Shown here: in pieces, positions 22,935 through 32,599 of the stretch
How the letters are laid out: each line of letters begins with the position of its first letter
Numbering within the stretch: the first letter of the stretch is position 1
Source of the DNA: Smallanthus sonchifolius
Lineage: Eukaryota; Streptophyta; Magnoliopsida; Asterales; Asteraceae
DNA length: 64,000 nt
Reading direction: 5' to 3'
Assembly (NCBI GenBank): GCA_023525975.1
Contig: CM042032.1
Span: forward strand, 35,816,001-35,880,000
Translations under genes and position numbers: made by a program
Notes under the pieces: model-generated
Told to the model about the DNA's origin: nothing
Databases searched by the model: none
The model's input: the letters and a program-made list of their open reading frames with translations, nothing else

Positions 22935-23171
22935 GACGTTCTTTCTAACATGTCAATTAAAAAGAAACAACATTATTTGACAATAATGATAGCACATGGC
23001 ATAAGGATACGACAACATCAAAACATAAACCCTTATATACATAGTTAAAACATTCATAGTACATTGTTCCCAAAAGAAACGGATACAAAAGTGATGGGTT
23101 CTCATGACCTCATCAGTACTAAAGTTTTAAACTACATAATGTACTATGGGCACAACCCGCCCATATTAGGT

Positions 23172-23930
23172 TTAGAAGAAGAAGTGAGAGTACAATCCAA
23201 TCATCATGGCAAGTCCTGCCATAACAAAGCTTGCTCTAGCCATAAATTCTGCAGCCAACGTCCTTTCTTCTAGCGCCTCCACCATGTCTCGGACCGTAAC
23301 TGTGAACTGCCAGTCCATGTCAGCTCTCAACTCTAGATAGTTAGTGGCATCCTGTATGTTTCGGGTGCGGTCATCTAGAGTCTGAACTCGAGATCCGAGT
23401 CCTTGACGAAGTCGCGTGGCTGCATCCCCCTGTGCCCGGATGTCATCTAGGAGATCATCAAGACGCTCCTCATGCGTACGAACGCGTGCTACTAGTGTAG
23501 GCACTGTGAGCTCTATGGCTTCCCCAGTGTGGGGTAGGGGTGTTGGGGAGTTAGAAGACTCTCCAATCTCAAAGGTAGATGGGATGCTCTCCATATCCCT
23601 CCATCGGGCCAGAGTATGTGGCATCCAACGGATAGTTCCCACAGCAGGGTGGTAACAGGGTCGTTTCCTAGATGGCTCTTCATCAGTCTCTAAGTCCTTC
23701 GGGTCACGGGCTGCTAGAGTCCTCTTGTGCGGAAGTCGAAACTTCTTTCTAGCGCTTTGTACCTTCACTGGTCCTCCGCTTTTCTTTCGGTAGACAATAG
23801 GCGGTTCTCCCAAGGCGACATTAGGTGGCGTGGAACTACGGATTTGTACTCGATTTTTGGGATGTGAGGCGGAACGTTCCTCGTTTGATTCAGTGTCAGA
23901 GACGGGATCAGAATGTGAATGTGACGACAT
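23172..23930 (-). CDS. Additional sense ORF between 5' LTR and gag of the chromovirus
   Basis: A full-length frame of 252 codons if started at MSSHSHSDPVSD (23930); an earlier in-frame ATG at 23975 would add 15 residues. I do not recognise the family. The N-terminal half is Ser/Arg/Lys-rich with basic clusters (KKFRLPHKR, RKRP) that could act as nuclear signals. The middle is heptad-like (VRTHEERLDDLLDDIRAQ ... RLRQGLGSRVQTLDDR) and may be a coiled coil. The C-terminus is hydrophobic (FVMAGLAMMIGLYSHFFF), a possible membrane anchor. It lies in the same orientation as gag-pol, about 150 bases inside the 5' LTR, and ends about 240 bases before gag. Being open in a young element suggests it is maintained. 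Additional ORFs are known in plant Ty3/gypsy elements, mostly of the Tat lineage. Confidence 0.65.
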   Translation of the reverse strand: MSSHSHSDPVSDTESNEERSASHPKNRVQIRSSTPPNVALGEPPIVYRKKSGGPVKVQSARKKFRLPHKRTLAARDPKDLETDEEPSRKRPCYHPAVGTIRWMPHTLARWRDMESIPSTFEIGESSNSPTPLPHTGEAIELTVPTLVARVRTHEERLDDLLDDIRAQGDAATRLRQGLGSRVQTLDDRTRNIQDATNYLELRADMDWQFTVTVRDMVEALEERTLAAEFMARASFVMAGLAMMIGLYSHFFF

Positions 23931-24059
23931 GCTTATGACTACAATATCCATATGACAAAATGACTGGTTATACAATGCTTATGCAGTGAAAACGTTTTAG
24001 TGAGTCATTTAGATTATAGACTAGGTTCCAATTTAGATTCCTAGTTCGCTATAATCAAT

Positions 24060-24072
24060 GGCTCTGATACCA
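24060..24072 (-). other. tRNA-iMet primer-binding site of the chromovirus
   Basis: On the minus strand TGGTATCAGAGCC, five bases inside the 5' LTR, is complementary to the 3' end of initiator tRNA-Met. Confidence 0.9.
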
Positions 24073-24077
24073 AGTTC

Positions 24078-26272
24078 TGTCACACCCCGCCAAGGCGGAA
24101 ACGCGAGGCACGACGTTCACTGGTTTCCAAAGCATATGATTACCGCAAACACATACATGATAAATGGATACATAAATGAGTTTAAAGTTTTACATTACAA
24201 AATGTAAAATGAGTTTACAAAACATTAAGATTTCACAAATATGACTCAATTCAATGAGTTATACAAGGGAAATCCTCCTTGAGTAGTATCCATCGTGCAT
24301 GCATGTAATCTACATTGCTAACCTTGAAATCACGTTCAGTTACCTGAAAAACATACTTAAAATCGTCAACACGAGGTTGGTGAGTTCACAGGTTTAATCA
24401 AATAGTTCTTGGTAAAACTCAGTTGTTCATAAATCGTTTCAGTTGTATGTGATAAACAGAATAAGAATTGTTGACCCATTTGTAAACTAGCTAGGAATAC
24501 AAATAATATGTTCATACATGAGGCGTAACCAAACCATGACATGTGTGAGCCCCTATTAAGCGTTATCAGATTCTATGCGGCCATAAATCCTCCAGATTGT
24601 GGTTAGCGCGACTAACCATGACCGGGAGACGTCACTCTCCATAGTACTATTCATAGGACCCTAGGCTACAGTTAATGGTTACTATGATGTTCGAGGGGAC
24701 TTTAGCGGCCTCCAATGTGTTGTTCTCATCCCATGTAAACATAAAGTCGTGTCTTATTCTCTTGTTATCCCATAAAATAGTTGAAGTATGTTTCTCCCCC
24801 AAATATTTGAAAACAGTAAAAAGAAAGGGGCCGTGAAACTCACCTTGAGTTTGTGTATATACTTGTGATAATACTTGTTGTAGTCAACCTTGACTATTTG
24901 TACCCTAGATACCAAGGGTAAATTGTTGTTAAGACCAACGTCTTAATTGTAAATTGTTCACCGACCTTGTAAATCTGATTGTGTTTGTTTAAATATCGTT
25001 TTAGTTTTCCAACACATGTTTTGTTATAAAATAGTTTTGAGTTACTGCCCAACTGGGACTGTTGTACAGGTGTCGAAACTTCTTAGTTTCGATTGGGCAT
25101 ATGTGTGTCGAAACTACTTAGTTTCGATGGAGTATATGTGTGTCGAAACTACTTAGTTTCGATGGAGTGGTCAGGAGTCGAAACAACCTAGTTTCGATTG
25201 AGAAAAGGTATCGAAACTACCTAGTTTCGATTGAGTATTTGCTATCGAAACTACCTAGTTTCGATTGAGTAAAAGACATCAAAACTCCTAGTTTCGATGG
25301 ATCAACAGGTATCGAAACTCCTAGTTTCGATTGAGTTAACTGGTATCGAAACTCCTAGTTTCGATTACTGGACTTCTGTTTGACAGAATCAGTCCTGCAT
25401 ATTTTTATATTTTAAACTTGAATTCGACACACTCTTCTTGTTATCTTTCTTGCGTTTAAATAAGATGTAAGTTTAGCTACGGTTTTAAAGAAACTAATGT
25501 GAAAATGTCGAGTTTTTACCTTAAAACCGAGATGAAGATGATGAAATAAAACAGAGATGATCTCGACTCTTTTGCAGAAACACTTGAGATTCTTCTTAAA
25601 ATACTGGATTGTGGTAGGATTTCGCCTTAAAACTCGGCTTCGGTTTGAAGAGAAATGGAGAATTTGCCGTATGAAATGAGTGATAAAGTGAAAATTGTGA
25701 GAGTTTTTGATTGAAAAGAGTATGGGTTATATCTGAATTCTCGCAAGTAGGAGATATGGGTTTTGGAATAAAAATTTGAATGTGAGGTAAATGGGGACGT
25801 GAGAGTGGGATGGCTTTTCTCTGGCTTCGGCCGAGAAAGTCAAGGGTAAGTGGGTTGGATTAGGTTAATTTTTTTTAGTAATAATTAGATTTTACCACTA
25901 CTTTATTTATGGTATTAATATCAATTAGAGTTTTAAAGGGGTAGTTTAATTCGGTTTATTTTCCCCACAGTATTATAATTTTATTCTAAAAATAATTTAT
26001 TGACCAACTTAAAATTTGTGTAATATATATATGCCTGGATATTTAATTTATCCACTATTGTTCGAATTTGTCGGTGTATATAACACGTGATCCGGTAACT
26101 CCTAGAATTACCAAATATGAAGTGAGACCATGTACGGTTTTTGATGGACCTTAATGTCCTTGTTTGTGAAATTACGTAAATCACAAAAATAATTATAATG
26201 TAAACTCGTTTATTGTAATGTAAACTTGTTCATAATGTGTACGGATATTGACCTGAAATGTCGGGTGTCACA
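24078..26272 (-). repeat. 5' LTR of the chromovirus
   Basis: 2195 bp, paired with 16086-18280. It contains the second copy of the nine-unit hairpin array (25073-25365). The target duplication GTACT follows at 26273-26277. Confidence 0.95.
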
Positions 26273-26277
26273 GTACT

Positions 26278-26690
26278 TCTCCATTTCCCATTTTAAGTGT
26301 TCTTCGATTTCTTTCCAGCTTCTGGATTGTAAGGAATCCCTGTAGTGAGTTGGTTACATGAACCATAGAACCAGAATCAAACCACCATGTATTAGTTGGA
26401 ACATTTAAGTTATATGACTCAAGTATCATATAAAGATTATTACCTCTCTTAATCATCCACTCCTTAAACTCTGGGCAGTCTTTCTTTCTATGTCCTTCCT
26501 TACGACAGAACTTACAGTGAGACTTCCCTTTGTAGTACTTAGAGCAGAAAGCAGCACTTGCAACTTGTTTCTAGACCATAGAAAATTCCTTCTTACGAAA
26601 ATTTCCCTTCCTCTTCTTTGAATCAGCAGTCATGAGATAAGAAACATCTGGTTTCTCCGGGTTTAGACGCTCTTCTTCTATGACTTGTTA
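26278..26690 (-). pseudogene. Copia gag zinc knuckle and protease, severed from its pol
   Basis: The minus-strand translation gives a basic region, a CCHC knuckle (CKFCRKEGHRKKDC, about 26485-26530) and the copia protease segment WWFDSGSMVHVTNS (about 26350-26395). It is the upstream continuation of the polyprotein at 13023-16080, interrupted by the chromovirus between the protease and GAG-pre-integrase regions. One in-frame TAG lies near 26573. The sequence stops matching copia at about 26690; the rest of gag and the 5' LTR are missing from the window. Confidence 0.85.
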
Positions 26691-27044
26691 ACTACACCTG
26701 CACCTCACACATAGCATTAGAACAATACATATATCCTACACGTAGTCATAAGCGCTTAACTTATAGCCGGACTCACCCCGACTAGCCCTTAACAAAATAC
26801 CCTACTACTATAACAACACACGTACAAATACTATGCCTCATTATCCAAGTAAATACCACGTACATGCATACCCGTGACACCTCCTAGTCGTACTCGTACG
26901 ACATGTAAATACAATCCCGACCCACCCCTATTAGGTCACTATACGGTCCACGACCATTTACCCACCTTTAACCTACACATCTTAAAGACAATGCATAGTC
27001 CCTTAGCCCTATATTTAAATACTTAAATTCGTAAACTCATAGGG
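26686..27044. repeat. LTR-like sequence, left part (split by the older gypsy element)
   Basis: Begins TGTTAACTACACC at the point where copia homology ends and contains no reading frame of note. Together with 35353-36819, which ends GGGATGTTACA, it has TG...CA limits like a single LTR interrupted by the element at 27045-35352. No matching target duplication was seen at either junction, so the reconstruction is tentative. Confidence 0.4.
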
Positions 27045-29783
27045 TGTCACACCCCAACCGACGGCGGAATACGTCGGGGCGGACGTGTAGACTGTTCATA
27101 AGCACATGATCAACTATAATTTCATATGTTCATTAAATCAAGATTTCATTACAATAGTTCAATCAACAGCGAAGATCAAATATATGAACATGTTCAATTT
27201 CTTTGTTCACTAAGTCCTAATCCTATATGTAGCATCTTGCATATGTTCTCATACACTAGTACCTAAAACACGATGAAAACAGGGTCAACTAAAAATAGTT
27301 GGTGAGCATACATAGGTTTTGACATCACAAGTAATATCAAGAGTTTGTGTACAATTCTTATGATACATGGATTAATAAGGCAATTATGGAGAACAACTAT
27401 ACTGTAAAATGGGCGCACAATCAAACCTTGTGACTGATAGGCATAACACGCAGGTTATCCTTAAGTGTTTTCGGCAACAATCACCCAAACCGGGTGGGTT
27501 GGTCAGACACAATAGATCTATCATTGTATACCGTCGGCTTGTACTGAGTTAATGATTGCACTTGCACTATGCACAAAAAGTATGTAAATGTTGTTTGCAC
27601 AAATAGTGTTCAAGCATAAGGCACAAATTGCATACATGATCATAATGTTTTGAATTGTATAAGTTGCAAATAGTTTCAAATGAAAATCATGTTTCACCCC
27701 AAAGATGTAAATATGAAAAAGGGGCTATTTAAACTCACCTGAGTTGAGTAGTAGGTAGATTCACACTTGAATGAGATTGTGACCACAAGTGTTAGCCTGC
27801 AACGGCTTACGTATGCCCTAGAATTTTACACATAACAATTAGGGTGGGATTTGTGACGACGACACTGAAGATTTGAACGTCTTAAAGCATTCTAAGGATC
27901 AACGAATAGACGAACTTGTCCACAGGAATAAGGGTTTCTTAATACAATTATTAAGATATATACGTTTCGAATCAAGATTTTCTAATTACAAATAATATTT
28001 ATTTAAATAAAACTTGTCGTGTTTGCAACATTAAATAATGGTTTAAGAAAATAATATAACTCTTTATATTATTTTTAAGTTTGAAGAAATAACACGATAA
28101 TCATTTATGTGGCAAAGATAATAAATATATTATTTTTATTCGAGAATATAAACGTGGGTAATAATATAAATAATTATATTATTCATAAGTTTGAATTGTT
28201 ATAAAATTTATAAATGTGGCTAAAATAATATATAAATATATATATATATTATTTTTAATTGGAGTCACGGGTTAAAACTAATACAAATATATTACTTTAC
28301 GCGGAGTCGTGGTTTGAAAATAATATAAATATACATTATTTTAAAAGTTGGAATTTATACTAAGAATAGGTTATAAAATCTAACCCGAGCCCACGGGTGG
28401 TTTTCGGAGCTAAAAATATTAATATAACATTACAATAATATGAGAAAGGTTTTTATATAAATATATAATGTAAAAAGTTGCTCAGAAAAAGAATAGGGTC
28501 AGAGAGACTCGAACTCGGGTCTCTCCCCTAACAGTAGAACACCTTAACCAGCCCACCCGCTAGGGTAATCGCGTATAAGATCCAGATCAGATTTCTTTTA
28601 ACACTCAACCCACTGTGTTCCCCCCCCCCATCCCTTTTACGCGAGCCGAACCCAAACCACCCTCAATTTCTTTAATTTGATCGCAATAGAACCAAACGAC
28701 AAAGGGGTTTTGTAAATCGGTGTGTTTCGGATTTGTGATCGTGTTTAATTGCAAAACTAATTTGTTTAAAGTCGTTAATTTCCTGCTTTAGAATCCGAAA
28801 ACCCTAAGTTCTAGCATGAATTCGAATCTGTTGATTTTGATAATAAACGTGTTTGGAGTCATAGGGCTTTTGACAAACAGAGGGTTACGAAAACAACCAT
28901 GTGATTTAATTGAATTGAAATCAGTTCTAGAGTGGGGTTTGATTAAGTCCGAAATCCGTATGAACCCTAGAATCGGACCGTGTTTAATTTGGTGTTGTAT
29001 GCTTGAATTAATATAGGTCTTTCATTATAGGCATGAAAATGAAACTAAGGGTATGTTTGATTACCAGAATTGATGCTGAAATGATAGAGATCGGTTAAAT
29101 CTCAGTCGCGAGTCCGAAAGCTTGATCTCCGACGTCTCCGGCCAATTTAAGTTATGAAAAAGGTTTAGAGAGGTTCGTACAAGGTGCCCAGGGTGTCGAT
29201 TTCGAGATTGTAATACCTAATGATCGAATTCGATGGGTTCTTGATGAGCGGTCGACGGTTACGGGTTTGAATGCCATAATTGGGTTTAATTCGTGCATAA
29301 TGATGATGTTTAAAGCTTCAATGATGCCGAAAATGTCATTAACATCCATTACGGTTATGGATTCGAATGAATTTTCAGTTAGCAATGCGAATTGAATTCA
29401 AAATCCAAGGGGTTTGACTTATAAAGTCAACAAGAACAAAACACATTAAATTTTGACTTTAAAGATCAACAGAATTGAGGTTTTGGTTATCTACACAATT
29501 AGTCCTTTTAGTTTTTAAATTCGAATTAATTATAGAAATGTATTTGGAACTTGGTTCTTGTTTTAAAGATTTTATAACTTTATAAATCTCTTATAAGTAA
29601 ATAAATTTTGAAAATAATGTTGTTTAACATATATATTTTAGAGAAAAATTACACATACATTTATATATATACATAAGGGAATTGGCACTATTGAGGTGAC
29701 ATATTGTGTTGGACAAGTAAGGGGTTGAAATAGAGTATCATTGTATTAAAAAAAAATAGTGCCAGAAAATCTTGGATGTTACA
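27045..29783 (-). repeat. 3' LTR of the older gypsy element
   Basis: 2739 bp, pairing with 32600-35352. It holds a tRNA-like block at 28498-28572 and a C-run near 28621. The small frame at 28816-29016 recurs in the other LTR and is not a gene. Confidence 0.85.
28498..28572 (-). repeat. tRNA-like block inside the LTR
   Basis: On the minus strand there is an A-box-like TAGCGGGTGGGCTGGTTAAGG (about 28541-28561) and a B-box-like GAGTTCGAGTC (about 28506-28516), about 35 bases apart as in tRNA genes, with a T-arm that can pair (GAGAC / GTCTC). The acceptor stem is not clear. It may be a tRNA-derived (SINE-head-like) insertion in the ancestral LTR. The homologous block in the other LTR is at 34056-34130. 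Confidence 0.45.
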
Positions 29784-32599
29784 GTATCCCTAAATTGAGG
29801 GAATTTCGTCCCGAAATTCAACTGATGGGGGTTACTGAATCAGGATAGAGATGTGAGTACTAGAGCTTCATTTGGTCCTCACATTCCCAATTAAACTCGG
29901 GGTCACGTTTAGATTCCCAACGAGATTTGACTGTTGGTTTGGGGAGTACGATTGACAACAAGATTTAGGTCTGATGCTCAAAGTTAGGCATGAATGATGA
30001 TAGTGGATTTAGTTTGAAGTGAGTTGAGAAGAAAACTGTCGAATAATATTTTGAACTTCAAAGATGGAATGCATCACTTGAAAGGAGAACGATGAGAATT
30101 CGATGCTTAAAACTTGTTTAGGAGGTAGTCTAATGTGCTCAAGAAATGTCACTGGATAAGAGGTTTCACAAACATCGGTCAAGGTCAAAATAACATAAAA
30201 CGTCACATGACACGAACAACGCTACTTCTGACGATATGACAAGAACACTTATATATAGGAAGTACCAGCGGCGTATCCACCATGCCCTTATCGTATCGCA
30301 TCAGTTTCGTTATTATACATCACGATAGGTTTTATGTCATAACGCACGACAGAATTCACTATGTTTTCCATGCGCTGAATTTTACAATTACGTGTTCACC
30401 CGTAATTACTCAATTCATCGCATGGTCCGTATAGATCATCCCATTGTGTGTGGGTCAAGAGGGGACACAAAAATACTTAGTTCACATCTATTGTTTTCAC
30501 GTATAAGTTGCTAATAAATAATTGTGCCCCTAGATAGTAAGGTCAGTCAGAAAACTAAAGAGTAATAATGTCGTATAACTTAGAGTTCCATAGCTTCCTC
30601 GTGTTTGAACAAGAATACGTCAAACCCCGAGTAGCTTTAAAGTTTTACAGCTTCCCCGTGTTTGAACAAGAATACGTCAAACCCCGAGTAGCTTAAAAGT
30701 TTGCAATTTTCAACCTTCATAGATAAAGTGAATTATCATGTCTTGTGATCCATCAATTGCAACAGTTATACTCAATCTAGTTTCGTGTATAATGTAAACA
30801 TCCAAGTTTCATGTTTAATCTAGTATCATGTACATTGTAAACAAATAAGTTTCACGTATAATGTGAACAACTTAGTATCATGTATATTGTAAACAAATAA
30901 GTTTTATGTATAATGTGATCAATTTAGTATCATGTATATTACATTCAACCATGTATCATGTATCATGTGATCAATCTAGTATTATGTATATTGTATTCAA
31001 CCAAGTATCATGTATCATGTGAACAATCTAGTATTATGTATCATGTGCTAAATCTAGTATTATGTATATTGTATTCAACCAAGTATCATGTATCATGTAT
31101 CATGTGTACAATATAGTATTGTGTATCATGTGCTAAATCTAGTATTATGTATATTGCAAACAAACAAGTTTCATGTATCATGTGGTAAATCCAGTGTTAT
31201 GTATCATGTGAATGCTCATATGTAAGTTACTGAATCTCATGACTAACGTAAACTATCGAATTTTGTAGGTGGTCGAGTGTTGCGGACAAGCATGTTGCTT
31301 GACGTTCATGTATAATGTGGGTAGTTGGGTTTTAAATTCTCAATTTTCTTGAGGTTTATATGGATGGTTAATGCCTACGTGAAAGGATTCATCTCCTTGA
31401 AGTGCCTAGTATATTCATATATTTCCGAAGGTGCAAGATAACGAGAAGGTTTTGTAGGTGTTTAGAGTGATGTGCTTATGAATAACTGATTTGTGCTTTT
31501 TGTTGGTAAATAAACAAGTAATTGTAATTTATTATTGTTTGTAAATTAATAAAATAGTGAAAATAATAAGTTGTATAACTAGATAAATGGATAAATAAAT
31601 AAAAACATTTTATTTAATTTTAATTATCATAAGGAGAATGTTTTCAAAGGAAAATAATGGCTAAATTATTTAATAATTAAGCCAAGGTTTAATAATAATT
31701 AATTTAACGAAATAAAAGTAATAATTAATTATTAATTAAGATAATATTTTTATAAAACAAGTTGTATTAAGTTTCGTTATAAGGTGAAAAAGTTTATAGA
31801 AAATTTATACTCCAGATAATATCTATAAACTAAGGGTTTGATAAAGGGTTTTGTTTGAACGAGATAATGATGTTAATAGTTTAGTTAGTTTATAAAGAAA
31901 GGTTTAGGTACGTGTACCAATTTGCAATAAATAAAAAGATGATGTTTAGATTGTACTCACTAGGTAGCATAACCAAATGGATACTTTGACAAATCAAAGT
32001 GATTCAAGTTCTTATACTTTCAAGAAGACATGCTTTAGCCTATAGGTGAATACTCACTTCGGGAATTCCCAGAAAAGCATACGGATCCTTCGGTTGATTT
32101 GGATTTATATGAAATGCTTTCCTAGACAGAGGACCCATGGTATAGGAATTCACCCTTCCGGATTGCACATGTTCTTTACTACTTTTTTAGAACTCAAAAC
32201 TTTGATGGGATTTTAAAATTTTTAATAGGCTTTAGGCCTAAGAGTTTAAATTTTGTTCACAATTGATGATGGTGACATAATTCTCAATGTGTAAGAGTGA
32301 AGGTGTATAAAGGCTTAGATATGAATAAGTGTGTGGTAAGACATAGGATATTATTTAATGGGATCAAATAGGTAGCATGTAATCAAACAGTGTGGTAAAC
32401 AAAGTATTACATAGATAGCAATTTTATAAGCATGTGAGTTATCAAGTAGTGTAGCACATAAAATATCGTGTATTGTATCATGCGGTGTAATACATAGGAT
32501 AACATGTAAGATAATCACACAAGGGTGCCCTAAGGTTATAGACTGGGTCATTGGTTTCTAATAACCTAATTCCCTATAACCGTGGCTCTTATACCAATA
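29784..32599 (-). other. Interior of the older gypsy element, mostly non-coding
   Basis: Near the 3' LTR, 29800-29960 matches the chromodomain-end and post-stop sequence of the chromovirus family: a trace of the PEYTWERED tail reads as PEFNWECED on the minus strand, and the GAATTTCGTCCCGAAATTCA motif is shared with 18299-18319. A 50-base unit is duplicated at about 30588-30695. A longer array follows at 30775-31215. No protease, RT or integrase is present, so the element is non-autonomous by deletion. Confidence 0.7.
30775..31215. repeat. Tandem repeat, TCTAGTATTATGTATATTG / AAGTATCATGTATCATGTG units
   Basis: About seven imperfect copies of a 55-65-base unit built from two halves, (A)TCTAGTATYATGTATATTGTA and CAACCAAGTATCATGTATCATGTG. 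There is no reading frame. Confidence 0.75.

Larger units (their letters stand above)
16086..26272 (-). mobile_element. Complete Ty3/gypsy chromovirus, 10.2 kb, recent insertion
   Basis: The 10187-bp element has 2195-bp LTRs at 16086-18280 (3' LTR) and 24078-26272 (5' LTR), GTACT target duplications, a tRNA-Met primer site at 24060-24072, an extra ORF (23172-23930), a gag start (22710-22934), gag-pol (18315-22706) and a polypurine tract at 18281-18292. By eye the LTRs differ at only about four positions (three near 16690-17232, one at 18206) and have the same length, so the insertion is young. The domain order protease-RT-RNase H-integrase with a chromodomain-like tail places it among chromoviruses, most likely Tekay/Del-like because of the long LTRs. 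It is inserted in the copia element described before it. Confidence 0.95.

Noticed and set aside
28816..29016. Open frame of 66 codons, repeated as 34276-34572
   Set aside because: Both lie at the same place in the two LTRs of the older gypsy element; they have no recognisable domain and are explained by LTR duplication.
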